From: RACS-047 sp031553855
Lineage (GTDB): Bacteria; Bacillota; Clostridia; Christensenellales; Pumilibacteraceae
NCBI GenBank assembly: GCA_031553855.1
Contig: JAVBKW010000016.1
Location: forward strand, 1 to 41,302
Direction of reading: 5' to 3'
DNA: 41,302 nucleotides
Shown: piece by piece, positions 7,991 through 17,031 of the stretch
Position numbering within the stretch: the stretch's first letter is position 1
How the letters are laid out: every line of letters begins with the position of its first letter
The notes under the pieces: model-generated
Databases searched by the model: none
Told to the model about the DNA's origin: nothing
What the model saw: the letters and a program-made list of their open reading frames with translations, nothing else
Translations under genes and position numbers: made by a program

Positions 7991-9844
7991 GTGTCTGAAA
8001 TTGATAACGACGATATCGGCAGGAGCCCGTCTTTTTCCTTAAAGGTATGGAAAAAGCTCGTTCCGCATTACAAACCGTATAAAAAATACGTTATTTTGGC
8101 CATTTTGAATATTTTGATAATGGCCGCTTTCGACGTTCTTCTTCCGGTTTTTCAAAGAATGATAATCAATAACAACGTCGAGCCCAAATCCACCGAGGGA
8201 CTATGGCTGCTCGGTTTGCTTTACGCTTCCGTTATATCCTTGCAGGCGTTGATGACGTATGTTGCCATGCGCGTTTTTATGCGGCTGGACGTCTGCGTGT
8301 GCCGCGATTTAAGGAACGGTCTATTTATCAAATATCAAAAATTACCCGTTTCATATTATAGCGACAAATCCGTAGGCTATCTCGTTGCGAAAACTATTTC
8401 AGACACCGAGCGTGTAGCCGGAACAGTCGCATGGAATATGCTGGACCTTGGCTGGGCTTTAATATATATTATCGGCCTTTTTATTCCGATGTTTATAGTC
8501 AACTGGAAAATTGCGCTTGCCTTAGCCGTACTCATTCCGATAGGCCTTTTAATCAGCGTTCTTTTCAGCAGGCGGCTTCTCAATATGAACAGGCACATCC
8601 GTAAATCAAATTCTGTTCTTGCGGGCGCGCTGAACGAGGGTATATCCGGCGCAAAGACGGCAAAAACGCTTGTCGCCGGAGATTTACTGATCGATGAATT
8701 TAACGAAAAAAGCCGGGACCTTTATAAAAAATCCGTATCGTATGCGCGTTTCGGCTCATTTTACCGTTCGCTTTTAAGCGTTGTGGGGGCGTTTGCAGTT
8801 GCCGCGGTCATAGCTATAGGCGGTATGGCCTTAAATTCGGACGCAATGCCGCTCGGCGATATTTCTATGTTTTTGTCTTACTCTTTCTCGCTCGTATGGC
8901 CGATGATGTCTATAGGCCAATGCTTTACGAACATTGTTGCAAATCAGGCAAACGTCGAAAGGATTTATTCTGTTCTCGACGCTCCGCTCACCCTTTGCGA
9001 TTCGCCGGAGGTTATCGAAAAATACGGCGACGAATTTAATCCGAAATATGAAAACTGGGAGAAAATGGACGGCGAAATCGAGTTTAAAAACGTCAGCTTT
9101 AAATATCCCGGCAGTAATACTTACGTTTTGGAAAATTTCAATTTAATAATTCCCAAAAATACGTCCTGTGCGCTTGTGGGAGAAACCGGGGCGGGCAAAA
9201 CTACGATAGTCAGCCTTTTATGCCGTTTCTACGAGCCTACAAGCGGCGAAATACTTATCGACGGAACCGATTACCGCCTCCGCTCGCTCGGCTGGCTTTC
9301 GCAAAATATCGGTTACGTTTTACAGACGCCTCATCTGTTTTCCGGCACCATCCGCGAAAACATCCGTTACGGCAAGGACGGCGCGTCAGATACTGAAATT
9401 GAAAAAGCCGCGCAAATTACCTGTGTCGATAAAATCGCCGCAAAGCTGGAAAAAGGCCTCGACATCGAATCAGGGGAAGGCGGCGACCGTTTTTCAACCG
9501 GAGAAAAACAGCTTATTTCTTTTGCCCGCGCAATAATAGCCGACCCAAGAGTCCTAATCCTCGACGAGGCGACCGCAAGCATAGATACTCAAACCGAGCA
9601 TATGGTGCAGACGGCGATCGAAGAGCTGCTTAAAAACCGCACAAGCATAACGATCGCCCACCGGCTTTCAACGATAAAAAAAGCCGATAATATCCTTGTT
9701 ATAGACGAGGGTAAAATTGCCGAACGCGGCACTCATAGCGAACTGTTAAGTAAGAAAGGCAGATATTATGAGCTTTACCGAAAACTTTCAGAGCTTGAAA
9801 CCGCCGATGCCGTCTTAAATTCTGAAAAGATAATTGAAAGCTGA
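7991..9844 (+). CDS. ABC exporter half-transporter, consensus-Walker-B subunit (BmrD-like)
   Basis: This 617-aa exporter half has six predicted transmembrane helices followed by an ATPase. Walker A is GETGAGKTT and Walker B is VLILDEATASID with the catalytic Glu present, but the signature is altered to STGEKQ instead of SGGQ. Together with the LSGGQ and Asp-Walker-B of the previous gene this gives one competent and one degenerate ATP site, as in BmrC/BmrD-type heterodimers. It starts at GTG 7991 with AAAGGAGG (7974-7981) 9 nt upstream. Cargo is unknown; drug or lipid export is usual for the family. It converges with the leftward DUF4886 gene. Confidence 0.9.
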   Translation: MSEIDNDDIGRSPSFSLKVWKKLVPHYKPYKKYVILAILNILIMAAFDVLLPVFQRMIINNNVEPKSTEGLWLLGLLYASVISLQALMTYVAMRVFMRLDVCVCRDLRNGLFIKYQKLPVSYYSDKSVGYLVAKTISDTERVAGTVAWNMLDLGWALIYIIGLFIPMFIVNWKIALALAVLIPIGLLISVLFSRRLLNMNRHIRKSNSVLAGALNEGISGAKTAKTLVAGDLLIDEFNEKSRDLYKKSVSYARFGSFYRSLLSVVGAFAVAAVIAIGGMALNSDAMPLGDISMFLSYSFSLVWPMMSIGQCFTNIVANQANVERIYSVLDAPLTLCDSPEVIEKYGDEFNPKYENWEKMDGEIEFKNVSFKYPGSNTYVLENFNLIIPKNTSCALVGETGAGKTTIVSLLCRFYEPTSGEILIDGTDYRLRSLGWLSQNIGYVLQTPHLFSGTIRENIRYGKDGASDTEIEKAAQITCVDKIAAKLEKGLDIESGEGGDRFSTGEKQLISFARAIIADPRVLILDEATASIDTQTEHMVQTAIEELLKNRTSITIAHRLSTIKKADNILVIDEGKIAERGTHSELLSKKGRYYELYRKLSELETADAVLNSEKIIES

Positions 9845-9898
9845 CGGAGCAAAATTGGGCAAAGTCTCTTAACAAAGCAAGTGAAAGCTTATTAAAAG

Positions 9899-10594
9899 CT
9901 AATAAAGTTTTATCATATTCAAAATTTCTTTTTCCGCATTATCGGGGACAAAATCGTTTACCTGCGCGTTAAAAAATCTGCACCACGTAAGCGCGGCAGC
10001 ATAGCGGCCGTATTCCAGGCTTAGATGATACGAGTCCCGGCAAAGACTGAGGCCGCCGTTTTCATAAATGAACGGCTTTTTTTTGCGGAGCTTCTGAATA
10101 AATTCTCCGGTGCGGATAATGCGCAGATTTTCTTTTTTTGCAGCGTAATCATAAGCGTCTTTAAGATTGCTGAACATCAGATTCTGATCGCAGTTATAGG
10201 TAGGAAAAGCATCGTGCGGACTGCCTTTTTCATACGCCCAAGTTTGATTGATAATTATTTCCGCGTTAGGGAGATATTCTCTTATAAAAGAAATAAGCTC
10301 GGTAAGATGCGGATAATAAGTGTCCTTCAAACCTGAAAAGGGGCTTGCCTGTTGTAATGTGACCGCATTCCAGTCATGGGAAAGAAGAGCGTCCTTTAAA
10401 GATATGGATTTTAATTTCTCGCCGTTCTGCTCATAGTCATAAACAGGCTCGCCGGTTTTGATAAAACTACAGTGCTGCTCTAAGGAACAGCCTCCGACGT
10501 ATAAATTGCGGACAAAAAGCTGATCCGTCATTTTTTCAATATAGGCGGTGCAGTCCTGAGAAAAGCTGTTGCCTACGGCTAAAACTTTATACAT
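9899..10594 (-). CDS. DUF4886-type SGNH hydrolase-like protein
   Basis: This 231-aa protein carries the SGNH block I as GNSFS (residues 8-12), the segment NLYVGGCSLEQH typical of DUF4886 proteins, and a late DSYHLS motif that provides the Asp and His of the catalytic set. SGNH enzymes hydrolyse esters of sugars, lipids or peptidoglycan; DUF4886 members are mostly uncharacterised. No signal peptide is present, suggesting cytoplasmic action. The start has AAGGAG 9 nt upstream on the minus strand. It lies 65 nt after the radical SAM gene and is probably the last gene of the leftward operon, where it could remove an acyl group added by one of the GNAT-fold proteins (inference). Confidence 0.8.
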   Translation of the reverse strand: MYKVLAVGNSFSQDCTAYIEKMTDQLFVRNLYVGGCSLEQHCSFIKTGEPVYDYEQNGEKLKSISLKDALLSHDWNAVTLQQASPFSGLKDTYYPHLTELISFIREYLPNAEIIINQTWAYEKGSPHDAFPTYNCDQNLMFSNLKDAYDYAAKKENLRIIRTGEFIQKLRKKKPFIYENGGLSLCRDSYHLSLEYGRYAAALTWCRFFNAQVNDFVPDNAEKEILNMIKLY

Positions 10595-10659
10595 TCATTA
10601 TTGCTCCTTCTTTAGAACGATTTAAACAAATAAAGAGCCCTTTGTTATAAATTTTTACG

Positions 10660-11979
10660 CTATAAAATATTCGGCGGGACTTTGCGTTTTATCTGGCTGC
10701 GGTAGACGAGGTTTACCATAAGGTAAAAAAGGCTGCGTTTTGGGTGGCGGAAAAATTGGCGGCGGAAAACGGTGCGTTTTACTATGGCGGGCACAGTGTA
10801 GAGCTTGTTGTATATTTGCCAATACGTTGCCGTGATCTCCTCCGTCGTCATATGCGGATGCGTGATGACTGCTTTAGACGGCGTAAAATTAAATACGTCG
10901 TTTTCGACTATTCTGCCCTCTTTAAGCATTTCGTCATACAGGTCAGTTCCGGGGATAGGGGTCATTATATAAAATTTCGGGGCAATTATGCCCGTTTTTT
11001 TAACAAAGTCAACGGTTTTTAAAAGGGATTCTTTCGTGTCGGTGTCTATGCCGACTATCATTTCGCTCGCTATGTCTATACCGGCGTTTATGCAGGTGGA
11101 TATAACGCGTTCATAATCGGCAGGGTCGCACCAGTCTTTTTGCACCTGCTTTAAGCTTTCTTGACGTATACTTTCAAGCCCGAAGCTTAAAGTATAGCAT
11201 CCGCTCTCTGCGGCGGCCTTTAAAAGCTCGGGTTTGTCGGCTATCTGTATCGCGCATTGCGACATCCACGACATTTTTAGTTTTTTGATTTCCCTGCAAA
11301 GCTTAAGCATATATTCGGGATCGGAAACTATATTATCGTCTATCAGCAGAAATTTTTTAAAGCCAAGGCTTTTAACATATTTAATATCCCTTACAACTTC
11401 CGGTATGTCGCGCTTTAAATACTTATTGCGGTAAAGGCAATAGATCGAGCAGAAATTGCAGCTGTTGGGGCAGCCGCGTCCCGCCTGAACGGGTAAAAAG
11501 TCGCCGATTTTCTTTTTCATCAAAAGGTCATAGCGGGGAAGAGGCGTTGTTAAACTGGTCAGCGGGCTTTTGTAGAAGGGTTTCAGCTCGTTATTTTCGA
11601 TATCTTTTATTATTTGCAAAAACGCCGTTTCGGCGTCGCCTATCATAACGCTGTCGAAATATTGTTTGGCGATATCCGGGGCAAGGCTCGCCATAGGCCC
11701 GCCCATAATAACAGTTTTGCCGCGCTTTTTAAATTCTGCGGCAATTTCGACGCTGCGCCGTGCTGCGTGTCCCATTCCGCCTATCCCTACGACCGATGCA
11801 TCTGTCGCATAAGGGATATCCTCTATCGTTTCTAGGCAGATTTCAGCTTCCCAGTCGGGTGGGAGCATCGCGGCTAGCAGGGGATATGCAAGGCCGATAA
11901 AATAGAGTTTTTTCTTTTTGACAAGTTTGCCGGCCTCGTCATAAATAGTCGGCTGGATAAACAATATTTTCTTTTTCAT
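10660..11979 (-). CDS. B12-binding-fold radical SAM enzyme (439 aa)
   Basis: The N-terminal 150 residues have the Rossmann-like fold seen in cobalamin-binding radical SAM proteins, including GIGGMGH and MGGPMASLAPD, but no DxHxxG cobalamin-ligand motif is visible. The radical SAM core follows with the cluster motif CPNSCNFC (Cys 170, 174, 177). Later blocks such as LSFGLES and MTPIPGTDLYDEM match the TIM-barrel of this superfamily. The C-terminus is basic. The start codon overlaps the stop of the upstream radical SAM gene by four bases (ATGA), so the two are translationally coupled. Reaction unknown; methylation or carbon-carbon rearrangement of a lipid or metabolite is typical. Confidence 0.88.
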   Translation of the reverse strand: MKKKILFIQPTIYDEAGKLVKKKKLYFIGLAYPLLAAMLPPDWEAEICLETIEDIPYATDASVVGIGGMGHAARRSVEIAAEFKKRGKTVIMGGPMASLAPDIAKQYFDSVMIGDAETAFLQIIKDIENNELKPFYKSPLTSLTTPLPRYDLLMKKKIGDFLPVQAGRGCPNSCNFCSIYCLYRNKYLKRDIPEVVRDIKYVKSLGFKKFLLIDDNIVSDPEYMLKLCREIKKLKMSWMSQCAIQIADKPELLKAAAESGCYTLSFGLESIRQESLKQVQKDWCDPADYERVISTCINAGIDIASEMIVGIDTDTKESLLKTVDFVKKTGIIAPKFYIMTPIPGTDLYDEMLKEGRIVENDVFNFTPSKAVITHPHMTTEEITATYWQIYNKLYTVPAIVKRTVFRRQFFRHPKRSLFYLMVNLVYRSQIKRKVPPNIL

Positions 11980-13337
11980 ACGTCCACCTTATTCTTACGG
12001 CTGAGCCTGTAGTATTGCAGCGCGATACTCGCCGCGCCCTTAAGCGCCCTCAAATATACTTTTATTCCGTACTTTTTTCGTATGTACTTACGCATACGAG
12101 GGCTTGCGGAGGTCTTTAAATATACGCGCAGAATGTTTTTATAATACTCGCGCACAGAGATTTTTTCGGGCTGATACACTAAATGCGCCATATCCCATAA
12201 ATGGTATTTCTCACGCGGCAGCGCGATTTTGTCCTTTTCTTTTTCATATAGCGCGGTGCCGGGAACGGGCATAAGGGGCTGGAGGTTAATGAACGGATAT
12301 TTAAAGCCGTTTAGATATTCGATCAGCGCGTCAAAATCTTCCCTTGCCCAGTCATTTTGGCATATAAGCCCCATATAACTCTCGACCTCGTATTTTTCCA
12401 ATATTCGTACGGCGGCTACGTTCATTTGCGCCGTAGTGCGTTTATTGAGCGAATCCAGCTCCTCTTTTTTGAACGACTCTATCCCCATAAATACGGCTTT
12501 CAGCCCGCATTTACTCAGTTTTTCTATAGTGGCTTCATTTTGGCTGATAAAATCAGTCCTTGAAAAAAGAATAAAATGCTTGTCAACGTTGTTTTCCTTT
12601 AAAAGCGCGCAAAACTCGTCTGCTCTTGCAACGCTTGAAAGAAAATTATCGTCCACTATAAAAACGTTTTTTTCTTTGATGCTTTTCATTTCTTCAACAG
12701 CCGTATTCATATTACGGCAGGAATATTTGCCGCCTGTAATTTCCCGGCAAAAGCAAAAGTCGCAGCTGTGCTGACAGCCGAACGACATTTTTATAGTAGC
12801 GCACCGCGAATGGAGTACATAGTTGTAATGCTTTCTGTACTTTGCAGTTTTTTCCCTGTCCGGGAACGGCGGGTCAGTATCGGTTAGAATATCCCTCAGC
12901 TTGACGCTTTTGCCGTATACGCAGTCGCGCAGTTCATCAGTAAGGCCGCCGTTATCCGCAATCGACACAACGGTTTCGAGCGGGGCGCGGCTGATGATAT
13001 AGTCGATATTTGCATCAGCAAAATCCGAAGGCATAACCTCTGCATGGACTCCTCCGGCAACGGTAATGATATTTTTGTTGAAGTTTTTCACTATTTCCGC
13101 GTATTTTTTGACTATACCGGCGTGAACAAGGTAGGAGGTAAAGCAAACCATATCGACGCCTCTAAGAAAAGCTTTGAGGCTCCGCTTTTCGCACAGCATA
13201 TCCGCAATCGTCGTTTTATGGCCGCGTTGTTCTAAAGCCGCCGAAACTGTTTCAAGCTCCAGCGGTTCACAGATCATAAAGCTTTGCAAATTAATAGTGT
13301 CCTTATGCGGACGCGGGCGTATCAACAAAATATTCAT
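11976..13337 (-). CDS. Radical SAM enzyme, paralogue of the 15580 protein (453 aa)
   Basis: This protein shares long matched segments with the divergent radical SAM protein at 15580: RPxxHKDTINL near the N-terminus, REKTAKYR before the cluster, and DDNF and LNKRxTA afterwards. The iron-sulfur motif is CQHSCDFC (Cys 188, 192, 195), followed by one more Cys two residues on. The N-terminal region has a B12-binding-like fold without the DxHxxG ligand motif. The C-terminal 60 residues are strongly basic and may contact an acidic or membrane-associated substrate. It sits between a FemAB-like gene (6-nt gap) and another radical SAM gene (4-nt overlap), so it belongs to the leftward operon. Confidence 0.88.
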   Translation of the reverse strand: MNILLIRPRPHKDTINLQSFMICEPLELETVSAALEQRGHKTTIADMLCEKRSLKAFLRGVDMVCFTSYLVHAGIVKKYAEIVKNFNKNIITVAGGVHAEVMPSDFADANIDYIISRAPLETVVSIADNGGLTDELRDCVYGKSVKLRDILTDTDPPFPDREKTAKYRKHYNYVLHSRCATIKMSFGCQHSCDFCFCREITGGKYSCRNMNTAVEEMKSIKEKNVFIVDDNFLSSVARADEFCALLKENNVDKHFILFSRTDFISQNEATIEKLSKCGLKAVFMGIESFKKEELDSLNKRTTAQMNVAAVRILEKYEVESYMGLICQNDWAREDFDALIEYLNGFKYPFINLQPLMPVPGTALYEKEKDKIALPREKYHLWDMAHLVYQPEKISVREYYKNILRVYLKTSASPRMRKYIRKKYGIKVYLRALKGAASIALQYYRLSRKNKVDV

Positions 13338-13343
13338 TATTCA

Positions 13344-14345
13344 TTAATTTTCCTTAAAAACGTTGAATTTTGGGTCGGGGTCGAACCGGTACTGCATTTT
13401 TTTGATAAGCATTTTTATTCCCAGGTTGATTATGGGGTTGCTGTGCCTTAAATGAGTGTAAAGAAAAGTATATTTGCAGCCCATTTTTAGTTTGGCGTCA
13501 TCCGCAGTTTGGCCAAAATCGATTGTTTTAAATCCGTTCTCTATTCCGAACCGTACTATTTCCAGCAAAAACCTGTGGTAAATGTCTAAATCAGAGTTTA
13601 AGCTGTGTTCGAATCCTACAAATTCAAAAATCAACTCGTCGCCGTTTTCTAAAAGCTGCAGGAATCCGACTGTTTTTTCGTTAAGCTTTGCAACAATTAT
13701 TTTGAAGCGGTTGTCGCGGAAAAAATCAGGCTCAAGTTTTTCCAGCCGTATGCGTGAATTTTCAAGCACCTGCAAATACTGTCCGTACATTTGCTCGTCA
13801 AAAGCAGAGTTGTCTTTGAGCGTTTCGAGCGTGAGCGGAGCGGATTTAGCAAAAGCGATATTGTAGCGGCGGCGGTAGCCTGACCTGAGCGAGCGCAAAT
13901 ACTCTTCAAAGCTTTTCCATTTGATGTCAAGAATGCATCTGGGGCAAGTAAATCCGCTGCTGAAGCCTTTGAATTTGCTTGTTTTCTCAAGGTTGATTAT
14001 CGCGCTCCAGCCTTTAAGCTTTTTTAATATGCGCTCAACCTCCGCATGGGTTTTTTCTCCGGTAACGACGGACGGGCGGCTTATCGAAACAGGATGATAG
14101 ACAGTATTTACATTTTTGAACGAGGGTTTTTTACCGGGTGAGAACATATTTATGTCAAAATATGACTTATGGCACACCAAAACTGAATCGATTTTGTCAT
14201 CGTCGAAAAATGCATAATAGTCCATGTGCGTCTTTTGTTTTTCTTCTAAAAAAATCAAAAAATCACGTTTTAAATAAATGTTTTTACCGGCTTTCTCGTC
14301 CCAGCCGTCCGGCAGATTGCGCGCGCTTTCGTATTTTTTATGCAT
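13344..14345 (-). CDS. FemAB/GNAT-fold acyltransferase-like protein (333 aa)
   Basis: The C-terminal half looks like the GNAT-related domain of peptidoglycan-bridge and lipid acyltransferases (FemAB or GNAT_6 type): the stretch FEEYLRSLRSGYRRRYNIA, then a strand pattern ending in FVGFEHSLNSDLDIYHRFL and TIDFGQTADDAKLKMG. These resemble motifs in PF04339-type proteins, judged by eye only. No membrane segment or signal is seen. It lies 2 nt after the GNAT gene and 6 nt before the radical SAM gene, so all are co-transcribed. Likely reaction: transfer of an acyl or aminoacyl group to a product of the radical SAM enzymes (inference). Confidence 0.7.
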   Translation of the reverse strand: MHKKYESARNLPDGWDEKAGKNIYLKRDFLIFLEEKQKTHMDYYAFFDDDKIDSVLVCHKSYFDINMFSPGKKPSFKNVNTVYHPVSISRPSVVTGEKTHAEVERILKKLKGWSAIINLEKTSKFKGFSSGFTCPRCILDIKWKSFEEYLRSLRSGYRRRYNIAFAKSAPLTLETLKDNSAFDEQMYGQYLQVLENSRIRLEKLEPDFFRDNRFKIIVAKLNEKTVGFLQLLENGDELIFEFVGFEHSLNSDLDIYHRFLLEIVRFGIENGFKTIDFGQTADDAKLKMGCKYTFLYTHLRHSNPIINLGIKMLIKKMQYRFDPDPKFNVFKEN

Positions 14346-14347
14346 TT

Positions 14348-15406
14348 CTACTCCGTAATATATTCATAAACTGTGTATCTGCGCTTAACCTTAAAGCCGT
14401 TACGCAGATTAAGGTTTACGCTTTTGACGTTATTGTCCCAGACGAATGTGGTTTCGATTTCCGAAAATTTTTCAAGCTCTTTATCAAGCGCGGAGGCTAA
14501 GAGGGCGGCGCCGTAAGAGCCGCGGTAATTTTTTTGCATTGCGACCGCGTTGATTTTTGCTTTTGAGTGCTTAAACGTCCTGTTTTTGGCCCACGTTTTA
14601 AAGGCTCCGTTTTTTTTGCCGAAACAAAGCGGCTTGTTAAAGTCCGGATGCCAGAATGCGTAGCCTATCTCAATGCCGTCTTTTTGCGCGAAAATTATGT
14701 TTTCGTTCTTTAAAAGCAATTTAAAGCTTTTAAAAAGCTCATAGAAAAACTTTTCCTGCGGTTCAAAATAGAAAAGTGTGTCTTTTAGCGCGTCGTTTGT
14801 AAGGCGCTCAAATATTGAGATATCGCGCTCATAATTCTTAAAATCAAAAAACCTTATGCTAAATCCTCCGGCAGCGCGGGCAGGAGTTGCGCGGATTTTA
14901 AATTGGTTGTTAGAATAAGTGCAAAGGCCGTGTTTTATGTAGCCTCTTAAATCAAAATAATCCTTATAATAAGACGGATGGTAAAGGCTGTCGAACGAAA
15001 TTTCCTCATTAAAACAATTTTGCAAAATTCCCGTTCCGAGGCTGACGTGCCCGTTTATACCCATAACAAGGTTTTTTACCCCTAATTCTTTTGCGCGTTT
15101 TTCGGCGTAATCAAAAAGTAAATCCGTTTCCGCTTTCTTGTTTTTTTGCGCTTCAAAACAGCCCATAAAAAGGGTAGGAACGTTTTGCGGCTTGATGAGA
15201 ATGCAGACGGCTGCGATGCTCTGCCCGCAATATACCGCCACCGGCTCTGTGACCGCGTTTTTGGCAAAGGTGACGGCGTTAAAAAGCAGGTCGCGGCAAT
15301 TGAAGAGCACCGTATCGCAATAATACGGATCGTTATCATGAAGGCCGTATATGAATTTGATAAACTGTTTCTTTTCAGATTTTGAGCTAAGTACCTTAAC
15401 GCGCAT
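14348..15406 (-). CDS. GNAT-family N-acetyltransferase-like protein (352 aa)
   Basis: The C-terminal part matches the GNAT pattern: a KINAVAMQKNYRGSYGAALL segment resembles the acetyl-CoA pyrophosphate-binding loop, and VNLNLRNGFKVKRRYTVYEY is the usual last strand. The N-terminal half probably contains a second, degenerate GNAT fold. Start chosen at ATG 15406: a longer reading to 15532 would run through the promoter at 15446-15474. The ribosome site is weak (AGGCGG about 10 nt upstream). It is the first gene of the leftward operon, which continues with only 2 nt before the FemAB-like gene. Confidence 0.75.
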   Translation of the reverse strand: MRVKVLSSKSEKKQFIKFIYGLHDNDPYYCDTVLFNCRDLLFNAVTFAKNAVTEPVAVYCGQSIAAVCILIKPQNVPTLFMGCFEAQKNKKAETDLLFDYAEKRAKELGVKNLVMGINGHVSLGTGILQNCFNEEISFDSLYHPSYYKDYFDLRGYIKHGLCTYSNNQFKIRATPARAAGGFSIRFFDFKNYERDISIFERLTNDALKDTLFYFEPQEKFFYELFKSFKLLLKNENIIFAQKDGIEIGYAFWHPDFNKPLCFGKKNGAFKTWAKNRTFKHSKAKINAVAMQKNYRGSYGAALLASALDKELEKFSEIETTFVWDNNVKSVNLNLRNGFKVKRRYTVYEYITE

Positions 15407-15445
15407 CAAATATAGCCGCCTATTATTATGATTTTGACTGTTATT

Positions 15446-15474
15446 AGGATAGCACAATATTTCTTTTAAGTCAA
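15446..15474 (-). promoter_or_regulatory. Promoter of the leftward radical SAM/GNAT operon
   Basis: On the minus strand TTGACT (15474-15469) lies 17 nt from TATCCT (15451-15446), with TGC before the -10 box. Predicted start near 15439 gives a leader of about 33 nt. It is back to back with the promoter of the 15580 gene, leaving about 70 bp for shared control. Confidence 0.75.
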
Positions 15475-15544
15475 TATTTGCCGGAAAAAACATAGGTGTG
15501 AGTAAATTTATGCCGTCTAAAACGCTTACCAAAACATATCAGTA

Positions 15545-15573
15545 TTGACTTTATCCAGTTTATTTGCTATATT
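15545..15573 (+). promoter_or_regulatory. Promoter placing transcription start at the ATG of the 15580 gene
   Basis: TTGACT (15545-15550), 17-nt spacer, TATATT (15568-15573) with TGC before it. The usual start point seven bases after the -10 box is base 15580, the A of the start codon. No ribosome site is present. Confidence 0.85.
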
Positions 15574-15579
15574 TAGAAT

Positions 15580-16953
15580 ATGGATATTTTATTAGTAAGG
15601 CCTTATGCGCATAAGGATACCATTAATTTAACGAATTATGCTATAGTCGAACCGCTTGAGCTTGAGTATCTTGCCGCGTATGCGGAAAGCGAAGAGGTCG
15701 GATCGGATATTTTTGATATGCTTGTGGATAAGCAGCGCGATATTATTAAGGTGCTGAAGAACAAGAAATACGATATGGTCGCGTTCACAGGGTATATGAC
15801 CGCGATAAATATTATAAATTTTCTTGCAAAAAAAGTAAAGGAATACGACCCTGATATCGTTACGATCGTCGGCGGCATTATGGCCGAGGTCAACCCGCAC
15901 GTTTTTGATGAAAACTATTTTGATGCGGTCGTCAAAACCAATCCATTAGTCACTTTCACAGATATTTTGAGAATGCTAAAATCCGGCGGACGGGATTTTA
16001 AAACTATAAACGGAGTCTACTCAAAAGAAAAGACGTCTTATGAGTTTGTATGCTATCTGCCGCAATTTCTGCCTTTGCGCGAAAAGACCGCAAAATACAG
16101 GGCGCAGTATCAATACGCATATTTGGGAAAATGCGCTTCTGTCCGCACAAGCTACGGCTGCCCGAACCGCTGCAACTTTTGTATTTGTACTCAGGCAGCA
16201 AACGGCAAATACTGGGAACGTGACCTTGACGAGGTCATTGGCGAAATAAAGGGGCTGGACGCGGATGTTATTATGCTGGCCGATGATAACTTTACCGCAA
16301 ATATCAGGCGCGTCGAGGCGTTTTGCGACGCGCTTGAAGCGAACGGCATCAAAAAGAAGTTTTTCATATTGAGTACCACTCATGTGATATCCAAAAACGA
16401 AAGCACTATCAGAAGGCTCCACAAAAACGGGCTGTCCTGTATCTTTTTGGGGCTTGAGGCTTTCGACGACGACGAGCTTAAAGAGCTGAATAAACGCGCG
16501 ACCGCCGAGCAGAACCGTCAGGCGCTTCAATTGCTGTCGGAATTAAAAATAGAAATAACCGGCGGCGTGATCTGTATGCCCGAATGGAAACGTGAAAATT
16601 TTGATACGCTCATTAAAAATCTGTCTGTATTCAATCCTATCATCCCTGTGGTAAACGCGCTCATCCCTATGCTAGGAACGCCTATTTATCAAACCTATAA
16701 AGATAAAATCGCCGCAGACGAGAGCCGTTATGAAATTTTCGATATGGCGCATTTAATAATCCGGCCAAACAATATGACGCCGAGGCAGTTCTATATAAAC
16801 GTCCTCAGGGTCTACCGCCACACAGCCGCAAGCAAAACCACCCGCAACCATATCAAAAACACTTACGGAAAAAAAGCGTGGAAAGCCCATAGAAATTCAT
16901 CCGTCAAAATCCTTTGGCAATATATTAAACTAATAATCAAAAATAGAATTTAA
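15580..16953 (+). CDS. Radical SAM enzyme, divergent paralogue (457 aa)
   Basis: This protein has the same layout as the 11976-13337 protein: RPYAHKDTINL at the N-terminus, a B12-binding-like domain without DxHxxG, LREKTAKYR, then the cluster motif CPNRCNFC (Cys 194, 198, 201) and DDNFTANIRR, FLGLEAF and LNKRATAEQN. The C-terminus is basic. It is transcribed away from the acyltransferase/radical SAM operon but shares its promoter region, so it probably acts in the same pathway. The mRNA is predicted to be leaderless: the promoter's start point coincides with the ATG and there is no Shine-Dalgarno sequence. It likely arose by duplication of the operon gene. Confidence 0.9.
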   Translation: MDILLVRPYAHKDTINLTNYAIVEPLELEYLAAYAESEEVGSDIFDMLVDKQRDIIKVLKNKKYDMVAFTGYMTAINIINFLAKKVKEYDPDIVTIVGGIMAEVNPHVFDENYFDAVVKTNPLVTFTDILRMLKSGGRDFKTINGVYSKEKTSYEFVCYLPQFLPLREKTAKYRAQYQYAYLGKCASVRTSYGCPNRCNFCICTQAANGKYWERDLDEVIGEIKGLDADVIMLADDNFTANIRRVEAFCDALEANGIKKKFFILSTTHVISKNESTIRRLHKNGLSCIFLGLEAFDDDELKELNKRATAEQNRQALQLLSELKIEITGGVICMPEWKRENFDTLIKNLSVFNPIIPVVNALIPMLGTPIYQTYKDKIAADESRYEIFDMAHLIIRPNNMTPRQFYINVLRVYRHTAASKTTRNHIKNTYGKKAWKAHRNSSVKILWQYIKLIIKNRI

Positions 16954-16996
16954 AGACTGTTAAGATTTTTAGTCCGATGAATAAAAGTAATTCTGT

Positions 16997-17025
16997 TTGA
17001 CTTGCAAATTTATATTTAATATAAT
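16997..17025 (+). promoter_or_regulatory. Promoter placing transcription start at the ATG of the LURP-like gene
   Basis: TTGACT (16997-17002), 17-nt spacer, consensus TATAAT (17020-17025). The expected start, seven bases on, is 17032, the A of the ATG. No ribosome site is present. Confidence 0.85.
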
Positions 17026-17031
17026 AGGGTT

